Shown: piece by piece, positions 47,452 to 54,931 of the stretch
Layout: the number at the start of each line of letters is the position of its first letter
Position numbering within the stretch: the stretch's first letter is position 1
Source of the DNA: Marilutibacter penaei
Lineage (GTDB): Bacteria; Pseudomonadota; Gammaproteobacteria; Xanthomonadales; Xanthomonadaceae
Reading direction: 5' to 3'
Assembly: GCF_014145395.1 (NCBI RefSeq)
Contig: NZ_JACHTE010000006.1
Span: 186,001 to 250,000 of the forward strand
DNA length: 64,000 nt
Notes under the pieces: generated by a model
What the model was told of the DNA's origin: nothing
The model's database searches: none
What the model saw: only the letters and a program-made list of their open reading frames with translations
Position numbers and translations under genes: made by a program

Positions 47452-50349
47452 ATGTCCAAGCACCAACGGCCGCAGGGCCGCGCCGTGTCCCGTTCCAATG
47501 CCGGTCGACGCCTGTTGGGTCGCGGCGTCCTCGCGGCCGCGCTGGCCACCTCGCTGGGGGGGTTCAGCTTCGCCGCGCCGGAGATCGCACGCGCGCAGAC
47601 GGGTCCGCAGGTCGATATCCCGTACGAGTCGTTCACCCTGCCCAACGGGCTGCGGGTCATCGTCCACACGGATCGCAAGGCGCCGATCGTCGCGGTGAAC
47701 ATCTGGTACCACGTGGGCAGCAAGGACGAGCCGGCTGGTCGAAGCGGATTCGCGCACCTGTTCGAGCACCTGATGTTCAACGGCTCGGAGAACCACCGCG
47801 GCGAATACTTCGAACCCTTCGAACTGGTCGGTGCGACCGACATGAACGGCACCACCAACTCCGACCGCACCAATTACTTCCAGAACGTCCCGTCCACCGC
47901 ACTGGACATGGCGCTGTGGATGGAATCGGACCGCATGGGCCACCTGCTCGGGGCGATCGACCAGAAGGTGCTGGACGAACAGCGCGGCGTGGTCCAGAAC
48001 GAAAAGCGCCAGGGCGAGAACCAGCCGTACGGCCAGGTCTGGGAGAAGCTCGGGCGGGCGATGTACCCGAAGGGACATCCGTACCACCACAGCACCATCG
48101 GTTCGATGGCCGACCTCAACGCCGCGTCGCTTGACGACGTGAAGACCTGGTTCCGCACCTGGTACGGGCCGAACAACGCGGTGCTGGTGCTGGCCGGCGA
48201 CATCGACGTCGAGACCGCGAAGGCGAAAGTCGCGCGCTACTTCGGCGACATCCCGGCCGGCCCGACCATGGCCCAGCCCGCGGTCGACGTGGCCCAGCGC
48301 CCGGCCGACACGCGCGAGGTGATGCAGGACCAGGTGCCGCAGGCGCGCATCTACCGTGTCTGGAACGTCGCGCAGACCGGCACGCGTGACCTCGACCAGT
48401 TGCAGGTGCTGTCGCAGGTGCTGGGCGGCAGTGCGTCCTCGCGCCTGGACAAGCGCCTCGTGCATGGCGACAAGCTCGCCGACAGCGTCAGCACCGGGGC
48501 TTACGGGTCGCAGCTGGGCTCGAACTTCATGGTCATGGTCAACGTGAAGGAAGGCGTGGACGTGGCGAAGGTCGAGGCGATCGTCGACGAGGAGCTGGAG
48601 CGCCTCGTGGCCGAGGGCCCCAGCGCAAGCGAGCTGGCGCAGGCGAAGACGGTGTTCCGCGCCGGTTTCATCCGCGGCATCGAGCGCATCGGCGGCTTCG
48701 GCGGCAAGGCCGACGCACTGGCCGAATGCGCGGTGTTCGAGGGTGACCCGGGCTGCTTCCGCGAGTCGCTGGCGAACGTCCAGGCGACGACCGCGGCGGA
48801 CGTGCAGGCGGTGGGCCGGACGTGGCTCGGTACCGGTTCCCACACCCTCGTCGTGGAACCCGGTGCGCGCACGCCGCTGGCCGAGGAGCCGGCAGTGACG
48901 CCGGCACCGTTCGAGCTTCCGGCCGTGGACCCGAAGTACGCCGTATCGCCGTCGTCTGTGGACCGCAGTGGCGGCGTGCCGATGCCGACCGAGTTCCCGG
49001 ACCTCGAGTTCCCCTCGCTGCAGCGGGCGACCCTCGAGAACGGCACCCGGGTCGTCCTGGCCCAGCGCCATGACATCCCGGTGGTGCAGTTCAGCTACAT
49101 GTTCGACGGTGGCTACAGTGCCGATCCTTCGGACCGCCTCGGCGCGTCGAGCTTTGCGATGAGCATGCTCGACGAGGGCGCGGGCGACTACGGTGCGCTC
49201 GAGTTCCGCGACCGCGCCGAATCGCTGGGCGCCAACCTCGGTGCCGGGGCGTCGCTGGATGGCGGCAGCGCCTACCTGTCGGCATTGAAGGAGAACCTGG
49301 ATCCGTCGCTGGACCTGTTCGCCGACATGCTGCGCGCACCGCGCTTCGAGCAGGCGGAGATCGACCGGGTGAAGGCGAGCTGGATCGCCGGCATCAAGCA
49401 GGAGAAGGCGCGTCCGAACTCCGCCGCCCTGCGCGTGTTGCCGCCGCTGCTTTACGGCGACGGCCACCCGTACGCGATGCCGTTCAGCGGTTCGGGTACC
49501 GAGGCCTCGATTGCCGCCCTCGAGCGCGATGAGCTGGTCGCCTACCACCGGGCCTGGGTGCGTCCGGAGGGGGCGACGCTGGTGGTGGTCGGCGACACGA
49601 CGCTGGACGCCGTCGTGCCCGCCTTGAACCGCCACTTCGGCGACTGGCGCGGCGCGGGCCAGGCGCCGGCAGCCATCGAGGTCCCGCACGTCGATCGCCC
49701 GTCCAGCGCCAAGGTCTACCTGATCGACCAGCCCGGTTCGGTGCAGGCCAACATCTTCGCCGGCGAGCTGATGCCGCCGACCGGCAGCGATGGCGAGACC
49801 CTGCTGGCGATGGCCAATGAAGTGATCGGTGGCTCCTTCGTCGCGCGCCTCAACATGAACCTGCGCGAGGACAAGCACTGGTCCTACGGTGCGCGCACGG
49901 TGCTGGTCGACGCGCTGGGCCCGCGCCCGTGGCTCGCGGTCGCGCCGGTCCAGATCGACAAGGCGGCCGAGTCGCTCGCGGAGATCCAGCGCGAGGTGTC
50001 GGACTACGTCAGCGGGAAGGCTCCGCCGACGCAGGCGGAGATCGACCGGATCAAGGCCAACGAAAGCCGCAGCCTGCCCGGTGCCTATGAGACGGCCGGT
50101 GCGGTGATGGGCACGATCGGTGGCATCGTCCGTTACGACCGTCCGGACGACTACGTCGTGCAGCGCAACGAGGCGATCCAGGCGATGACCCCGGCCCAGG
50201 TCGCCCAGGCGTCCAGGGCGATCGACCCGTCGCAGCTGGTCTGGGTGGTGGTCGGCGACCTCGCCCAGATGGAAGCCCCGATCCGCGCGTTGGACCTTGG
50301 CGAGGTGACGGTGCTCGACGCCGACGGCAAGCCGGTAGCGGCTCCGTAA
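47452..50349 (+). CDS. periplasmic M16-family (insulinase-like) zinc peptidase
   Basis: 965 residues with two M16 units. A long twin-arginine-like N-terminus (RRLLGRGVLAAALATSL) ends near ARAQ. The first unit has the inverted zinc motif HLFEH in FAHLFEHLMFNG, with the third ligand expected about 75 residues on (EQRGVVQNEKRQ). The second unit keeps the fold without HxxEH. The N-terminal RR motif suggests Tat export, but this is inferred; the tat genes are at 11218-12646. ATG 47452 follows AGGGGAAG. Substrates are unknown; the family degrades peptides. Confidence 0.92.
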   Translation: MSKHQRPQGRAVSRSNAGRRLLGRGVLAAALATSLGGFSFAAPEIARAQTGPQVDIPYESFTLPNGLRVIVHTDRKAPIVAVNIWYHVGSKDEPAGRSGFAHLFEHLMFNGSENHRGEYFEPFELVGATDMNGTTNSDRTNYFQNVPSTALDMALWMESDRMGHLLGAIDQKVLDEQRGVVQNEKRQGENQPYGQVWEKLGRAMYPKGHPYHHSTIGSMADLNAASLDDVKTWFRTWYGPNNAVLVLAGDIDVETAKAKVARYFGDIPAGPTMAQPAVDVAQRPADTREVMQDQVPQARIYRVWNVAQTGTRDLDQLQVLSQVLGGSASSRLDKRLVHGDKLADSVSTGAYGSQLGSNFMVMVNVKEGVDVAKVEAIVDEELERLVAEGPSASELAQAKTVFRAGFIRGIERIGGFGGKADALAECAVFEGDPGCFRESLANVQATTAADVQAVGRTWLGTGSHTLVVEPGARTPLAEEPAVTPAPFELPAVDPKYAVSPSSVDRSGGVPMPTEFPDLEFPSLQRATLENGTRVVLAQRHDIPVVQFSYMFDGGYSADPSDRLGASSFAMSMLDEGAGDYGALEFRDRAESLGANLGAGASLDGGSAYLSALKENLDPSLDLFADMLRAPRFEQAEIDRVKASWIAGIKQEKARPNSAALRVLPPLLYGDGHPYAMPFSGSGTEASIAALERDELVAYHRAWVRPEGATLVVVGDTTLDAVVPALNRHFGDWRGAGQAPAAIEVPHVDRPSSAKVYLIDQPGSVQANIFAGELMPPTGSDGETLLAMANEVIGGSFVARLNMNLREDKHWSYGARTVLVDALGPRPWLAVAPVQIDKAAESLAEIQREVSDYVSGKAPPTQAEIDRIKANESRSLPGAYETAGAVMGTIGGIVRYDRPDDYVVQRNEAIQAMTPAQVAQASRAIDPSQLVWVVVGDLAQMEAPIRALDLGEVTVLDADGKPVAAP

Positions 50350-50367
50350 CACCTCGCTTCGGGAATG

Positions 50368-50388
50368 CCCCGCCGTTCAGCGGCGGGG
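50368..50388 (+). repeat. hairpin after the M16 peptidase gene
   Basis: CCCCGCCG (50368-50375) pairs with CGGCGGGG (50381-50388). No T-run follows, so termination is uncertain. Confidence 0.3.
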
Positions 50389-50532
50389 AGGGCAGGGGGC
50401 GCTATGAATGGCCCTCTGCCCCAAGGGGTGGCGTCCAAGGGCGCCGCCCGTCCGTTCCGTGTCGTCCGGCATGGCCTTTTGCCGCGGCCGGACGCACGGT
50501 ATCGTCGCCGTGAACGCCTTCCGAGGATTTCC

Positions 50533-50916
50533 ATGCCCCGCATCCACCGCACACCGTCCCTTCTTCTGGCCGTTGCCACGCTGTCCCTGATGGCGGGCTG
50601 CACCTGGGTCCACATGGCGCCGGGCGCGAGCGCGGTACGCGTGGTCTCGGCGGGCACTGCCCCGGCCGGATGCCAGAAGCTGGGCGAGATCAGCGTGTCG
50701 GTGAAGGACAACGTGGCCTTCTACGACCGTAACGAACTCCGGGTGCGCGAGGAACTGGAGACCCTGGCCCGCAACGAGGCACCGGGCCTGGGCGCGGACA
50801 CGATCCAGCCGCTCGGCCACCCCGACGACGGCAGCCAGCGGTTCGCCGGCTTCCGTTGCAACGGCTCCACCGCGGCCCCTTCGGCGGGCACGACCACGCA
50901 CCCGATCAGCGGCTGA
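50533..50916 (+). CDS. DUF4156 lipoprotein
   Basis: 127 residues. A lipoprotein signal (LSLMAGCTWV) is followed by a DUF4156-type domain: VRVVSAGTAPAGCQKLGEISV, the DRNELRVREELETLARNEA helix and a late Cys in FAGFRCNG. Two cysteines probably form a disulfide. The function is unknown. GAGGATT upstream supports the ATG. It lies just before oleA on the same strand, but there is no known link. Confidence 0.82.
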   Translation: MPRIHRTPSLLLAVATLSLMAGCTWVHMAPGASAVRVVSAGTAPAGCQKLGEISVSVKDNVAFYDRNELRVREELETLARNEAPGLGADTIQPLGHPDDGSQRFAGFRCNGSTAAPSAGTTTHPISG

Positions 50917-50996
50917 GCCGACCATGCGGTAGCGGATGCACGGGGGCTCCCGACGCGGTATGCTGGCGTGCTATCACGATTCCGGTACATGCCGTC

Positions 50997-52013
50997 ATGC
51001 TGTTCCAACACGTCGCCATCGCGGGCCTGGCCCATATCGACGCCCCGCGTCGCCTCAGCTCGGACGAGATCAACGAGCGGCTGAAGCCGACCCTCGATCG
51101 TCTCGGCATCCGCATCGACGTGCTCAAGGACATCGCCGGCATCAATGCCCGCCGCCTGTGGGACGGTGAGATGCAGGCTTCCGATGCCGCCACCCTGGCC
51201 GGCGTGAAGGCGCTGGCCGATGCCGGCATCGAGCCGGACCGCGTCGGCCTGCTGGTCAACACCTCGGTCAGCCGCGACTACCTCGAGCCGTCCACGGCCA
51301 GCATCGTCGCCGGCAACCTCAAGCTGACCGAGCACTGCCAGAACTTCGACGTCGCCAACGCCTGCCTGGCCTTCATCAATGGCATGGACATCGCCAGCCG
51401 GATGATCGAGCGCGGCGAGATCGACTATGCGCTGGTCGTCGACGGTGAAACCGCCGGCCTCGCCTACGAGAAAACGCTCGAACGCCTGTCGTCGCCCGAC
51501 ACCACCGAGGAGCAGTTCCGCAACGAACTCGCCACCCTCACCCTGGGCTGCGGCGCCGCCGCGATGGTCCTGGCCCGCGCCGAACTCGCTCCGGGCGCTC
51601 CGCGCTACCGCGGTGGCGTGACCCGTGCCGCCACCCAGTGGAACGGCCTGTGCCGGGGCAACCTCGACCGGATGGTCACCGATACCCGCCTGCTGCTCAG
51701 CGAGGGCCTCAAGCTGGCGCAGGCGACCTGGACCGCCGCGCGCGGGGCGCTGGGCTGGGTGGCGGACGAGCTGGACGAATTCGTGATCCACCAGGTGAGC
51801 CAGGTCCACACCAAGGCCTTCGTCAAGGCGTTCGGCATCGATCCGAAGAAGGTGCTGACGATCTTCGGCGAGCACGGCAACATCGGTCCGGCCTCGGTGC
51901 CGATCGTCCTCAGCAAGCTGCGTGAGATGGGCCGGCTGAAAAAGGGCGACCGCGTCGCCCTGCTGGGCATCGGGTCCGGCCTGAACTGCTCGATGGCCGA
52001 AGTGGTCTGGTAA
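50997..52013 (+). CDS. oleA: 3-oxo-acid (beta-keto acid) synthase OleA
   Basis: 338 residues of the thiolase superfamily. OleA joins two fatty acyl-CoA molecules head to head, giving a beta-keto acid for long-chain olefin synthesis. C123 (NACLAFINGM) is the nucleophile, with H265, N295 and E97. Each is exactly 20 residues before the catalytic Cys143, His285, Asn315 and Glu117 of the Xanthomonas campestris enzyme, so the active site is intact. It is the first ole gene, followed by a probable terminator and then an unrelated 11-kb module before oleB. Confidence 0.96.
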   Translation: MLFQHVAIAGLAHIDAPRRLSSDEINERLKPTLDRLGIRIDVLKDIAGINARRLWDGEMQASDAATLAGVKALADAGIEPDRVGLLVNTSVSRDYLEPSTASIVAGNLKLTEHCQNFDVANACLAFINGMDIASRMIERGEIDYALVVDGETAGLAYEKTLERLSSPDTTEEQFRNELATLTLGCGAAAMVLARAELAPGAPRYRGGVTRAATQWNGLCRGNLDRMVTDTRLLLSEGLKLAQATWTAARGALGWVADELDEFVIHQVSQVHTKAFVKAFGIDPKKVLTIFGEHGNIGPASVPIVLSKLREMGRLKKGDRVALLGIGSGLNCSMAEVVW

Positions 52014-52047
52014 GCGCTGCAAGCGGCGTCACCGCCGCGTCCTGCTG

Positions 52048-52090
52048 AACGCCCCGATGCGAATGCGCCGGGGCGTTCTCGTTTCTGTCT
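52048..52090 (+). terminator. probable terminator after oleA
   Basis: AACGCCCCG (52048-52056) pairs with CGGGGCGTT (52069-52077), a nine-pair stem, followed by CTCGTTTCTGTC. It would cut oleA off from downstream genes. Confidence 0.6.
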
Positions 52091-52247
52091 TCGTCGCGCT
52101 GTATATCCGGGGGATGGCCTGTCCAGGCGCGAATCCGCGTTGCTGGGCATGTCCCGCTGCAGGACCGCCGTTCGACGACCCGTGGTTCGGCCCCGATAGC
52201 GGCAGCCCCATGCCCGCCCGGACACGCCCACCCAGGAGTACACCGTC

Positions 52248-52385
52248 ATGCAGGACAATCCCGCGCACAGCGCCGAGGCCGAGCGCCCGGACACCGTCGA
52301 GGAGGCGCCCCGCCGTCCCTGGGGCTTCGTGGTGTTCGCGCTGTTGATGCTCGCCACTGGAATGGCCGTGGTGCCGACGCCCTGA
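52248..52385 (+). CDS. 45-residue membrane protein downstream of oleA
   Basis: A short polar, acidic N-terminal half is followed by one membrane segment (GFVVFALLMLATGMAVV) near the C-terminus, so it is probably an inner-membrane tail-anchored peptide. AGGAG lies nine bases before the ATG. Not recognised. It sits between the oleA terminator and the DUF2170 promoter, and composition matches its neighbours. Confidence 0.55.
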   Translation: MQDNPAHSAEAERPDTVEEAPRRPWGFVVFALLMLATGMAVVPTP

Positions 52386-52681
52386 GCGGCCTGCCGCCGG
52401 GCTCGGGGAGCGAAGGTGCAGCATCCAGCATCCCCCGCCGCGGCCACGCGAGCGTGCCCGCGCGACGCCTGCATCCGGGCAACGATGACGCTTCACGGTC
52501 CGTGTCCGTCTCGCCGCCCACCTTGCGCCGCGCGCGAAAGGTGGGCCCATGCGCCGTCCACGGGGCGCGCCGCCGCGATCACGGGCGTTACCGCTCCCGC
52601 AAAGGATAGACGGCCGAGCGAGGCTGCCGGCGTCATCCGGCCCTTGGGTGGGACCAGCCGGTCTGAGGTCGCTCCGGCGCT
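52386..52681. other. 296 bases without a gene before the DUF2170 promoter
   Basis: No open frame with a ribosome-binding site was recognised here on either strand. The operator repeats begin at 52682. Confidence 0.5.
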
Positions 52682-52745
52682 CACATGTAATGCGGATATC
52701 ACACCACATGTAATGTGTTGACAGATGTCACATGTGATGTGTAGA
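52682..52745 (+). promoter_or_regulatory. promoter with three tandem CACATGTRATGYG operator sites
   Basis: Sites at 52682-52694, 52705-52717 and 52729-52741 share the 13-base core CACATGTRATGYG, spaced 23 and 24 bases apart. TTGACA at 52718-52723 and TGTAGA at 52740-52745 (16-base spacer) make a promoter whose spacer is filled by the third site. Transcription would start near 52752, so ATG 52754 would be leaderless or nearly so. Three spaced sites fit cooperative binding by a ribbon-helix-helix regulator; the downstream protein has such an N-terminus. Confidence 0.6.
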
Positions 52746-52753
52746 GTCGACCC

Positions 52754-53365
52754 ATGGAACGCAAGACCTCCGCCTACTACCAGCGCCGGCATCGCGAGCG
52801 ATTGCGCGAGATGGGGCTGGTGAAGAAGGAGCTTTGGATCCTGCCGGAGTTCGCTGACGAACTCGCGGCAGTGGAGCGACGCATGCGCCAGCCGCGAGGC
52901 TCGGTGCCTACCCAGAAGGAGAGTGGTATGAACGAGCCCAAGGTCTGGACCGCCACCGCGCTGCACGAGGCGTTGTCGGCCACGGACGCCTTCCGCAGCG
53001 GTGCGGTATCGGTGGAACTGCTGGACGGAGCCACCCCCAGCCTGCATCTGGTGATGCATGACTATGGCGACCTGCCGGTGTTCCTGGCGGTCGTGGGCGA
53101 GCAGATCGTGGTGGAAGCGCTGCTCTGGCCGCTGTCCCAGGTGGAGGATCCCGCCGCCTTCAACGAGGAAGTGCTGCGTACCCACAAGCTGTTCCCGCTG
53201 TCGACCATCGGCATCGAAGTGATCGACGGCGATCCCGTCTACATCATGTTCGGCGCACTGGATGCCAATTCCAGCCTGTCCAACGTGGTGTTCGAAATTG
53301 ACACCCTGGCCGACAACGTCATCAAGGTCACCGAGGCTTTCGAACCCCGCCTGCGCGCGGCGTGA
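52754..53365 (+). CDS. DUF2170 (YjfI-like) protein with an N-terminal ribbon-helix-helix-like extension
   Basis: 203 residues in two parts. Residues 59-203 are a DUF2170 domain (E. coli YjfI, 133 residues, beside the PspA-like YjfJ). Residues 1-50 read like a ribbon-helix-helix unit: basic AYYQRRHRERLREMGL, strand KKELWIL, then two short helices. An internal ATG at 52928 has a strong AAGGAGAG signal and would give a DUF2170-only form of about 145 residues. Both forms could be made: a long leaderless product that binds the tandem operators, and a short one. Autoregulation is inferred. It is first in the module and 30 bases before pspA. Confidence 0.82.
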   Translation: MERKTSAYYQRRHRERLREMGLVKKELWILPEFADELAAVERRMRQPRGSVPTQKESGMNEPKVWTATALHEALSATDAFRSGAVSVELLDGATPSLHLVMHDYGDLPVFLAVVGEQIVVEALLWPLSQVEDPAAFNEEVLRTHKLFPLSTIGIEVIDGDPVYIMFGALDANSSLSNVVFEIDTLADNVIKVTEAFEPRLRAA

Positions 53366-53395
53366 CCGCAGCGTCCGACTTTACGGAGAGACACC

Positions 53396-54088
53396 ATGAA
53401 CATCTGGAGCAAGCTGTTGACCGCACTGCGCGGCGGTGCGAACGAGGTGGGTGAGTCGATCGTCGACGGACAGGCGCTGCGCATCCTCGACCAGGAAATC
53501 CGTGATTCCGACGCGGAGTTGCGCCGTTCCAAGGAAGCGCTTGCCGGGATCATGGCCAAGCACAAGCTGGCCGAGGCCCGGCTGGCCCAGTCCAGCGAAA
53601 AGGTGGCCGAATACGAGGCGTACGCACTGAAGGCCCTGGCCTCGGACGACGAAGCGCTCGCGCGCGAAGTGGCCGGCAAGATCGCGGTGCTCGAGGGGGC
53701 GCGCAATGGCGAGCAGGCGCAGGTCGAGCAGTTCGCGGCCAGCATCGCGGAGCTTCGCAGGGCGATCGGCCAGGCCGAAACCAATATCCGTCGCCTGAAG
53801 CAGCAGGTGGACACGGTCAAGGCCACCGAGAGCGTCCAACGGGCGCAGGCGACGGTCGCGCACCGGTACAGCGGCTCGCAGAGCCGGATGCAGACCGCCG
53901 TGGATTCGCTGGAGCGCATCAAGCAGCGCCAGGCGGAGCGGGGCGCCCGGATGGACGCGGCCGCGGAACTGGCCCGGGACGAAGGCCAGGATGCCGTGGA
54001 CGCCAAGCTCAGGGATGCCGGCATCATCGCGGACGATGCCAGCGCGGAGTCGGTGCTGGAGCGGCTGAAACAGCAACAGGCCGGCTGA
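53396..54088 (+). CDS. pspA: PspA/IM30-family membrane-stress protein
   Basis: 230 residues, almost entirely helical. The hairpin starts NIWSKLLTALRGGANEVGESI, runs through DQEIRDSDAELRRSKEALAGIM and a long Ala/Glu/Gln coiled coil, and ends near LKQQQAG. PspA and its ESCRT-III relatives coat and repair stressed inner membranes. It is closest to the YjfJ branch, as the DUF2170 neighbour suggests, and no pspBC or pspF is present. ACGGAGAG precedes the ATG. Confidence 0.92.
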   Translation: MNIWSKLLTALRGGANEVGESIVDGQALRILDQEIRDSDAELRRSKEALAGIMAKHKLAEARLAQSSEKVAEYEAYALKALASDDEALAREVAGKIAVLEGARNGEQAQVEQFAASIAELRRAIGQAETNIRRLKQQVDTVKATESVQRAQATVAHRYSGSQSRMQTAVDSLERIKQRQAERGARMDAAAELARDEGQDAVDAKLRDAGIIADDASAESVLERLKQQQAG

Positions 54089-54224
54089 GCCCCCACGGGC
54101 ACTGCCTGCACGCACACGTACGCAGCGGCACGGAGGCCGCCCTCAAGCCGGGCATGGATGCCCGGCGACCCGACCGGTACCGCCGGCTCCGGGGCCCGCA
54201 CGCCGGCATCAGGGGAGATCGCCG

Positions 54225-54878
54225 ATGGACGTATTCCTGCAGATCGTTCTGTCCTACCCGACCGTGGTCTACAGCGTGTTGCTGGCCGTGGTGGTCGTGT
54301 ACTGGCTGGTCGCGATGCTCGGCATGATCGACCTGGACGCGGTGGACGGCTGGTTCGAGGCCGACCTTGACCTCGATGCGGCGGAAGCGGTCGACAGCGG
54401 CGGTTTCGCCGGCATCATGGCGCGCTTCGGCCTCGCCGGCCTGCCCCTGATGATCGTGGTCACCGTCCTGGTGCTGGTGGGCTGGCTGCTCAGCTACTTC
54501 GCCGACTACCTGCTGCTTCGCCACCTGCCCGGCGGGCTGTTCCGCCTGCTGCTGGGCAGCGGCGTGGTGCTGGCGACGCTGGTGGCGGCCGTGCCGGTCA
54601 CCGGGGTGTTGCTGCGTCCCGTCCGGGCGCTCTACGACAGGCTGCGCCCCGAACCGCCGCGCTCGCTGCTGGGCATGGCGGGCACCGTCCGCAGCCCGGT
54701 GGTCGATGCCGGACAGGGCATCGCCGCGGTCGAGGACGGTGGCGCCGGGCTGGTGCTGCAGGTGCGCAGCGACGCCGCCAGCGGATTCAGGCGCGGCGAC
54801 CGCGTGGTACTGCTGGAATACCTCGAGGACGTGAACGCCTACCGTGTCGTCGGCGAGGATGAATTCAGGGGGTCGTGA
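54225..54878 (+). CDS. YqiJ-like OB-fold inner-membrane protein
   Basis: 217 residues. An N-terminal membrane segment (about residues 11-33) and two or three further ones (70-130) are followed by a C-terminal OB-fold-like domain (LGMAGTVRSPVVDAGQGIAAV, FRRGDRVVLLEYLED). It resembles E. coli YqiJ, the partner of the flotillin YqiK, and NfeD proteins that pair with flotillins. The flotillin gene follows, so the same pairing is likely. The ATG follows GGGGAGATCGCCG. Confidence 0.85.
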   Translation: MDVFLQIVLSYPTVVYSVLLAVVVVYWLVAMLGMIDLDAVDGWFEADLDLDAAEAVDSGGFAGIMARFGLAGLPLMIVVTVLVLVGWLLSYFADYLLLRHLPGGLFRLLLGSGVVLATLVAAVPVTGVLLRPVRALYDRLRPEPPRSLLGMAGTVRSPVVDAGQGIAAVEDGGAGLVLQVRSDAASGFRRGDRVVLLEYLEDVNAYRVVGEDEFRGS

Positions 54879-54931
54879 CCACGGTGTCGCGATCCATCGG
54901 ATGGACAACCCGTACTTAGGGAGATGGGGCA

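Noticed and set aside
47380-50352. A 990-residue open frame on the minus strand
   Set aside because: It lies antisense to the M16 peptidase, which has signal sequence, HxxEH and a ribosome-binding site. The antisense protein is His/Arg/Gln-rich low-complexity translation, typical of GC-rich shadow frames.
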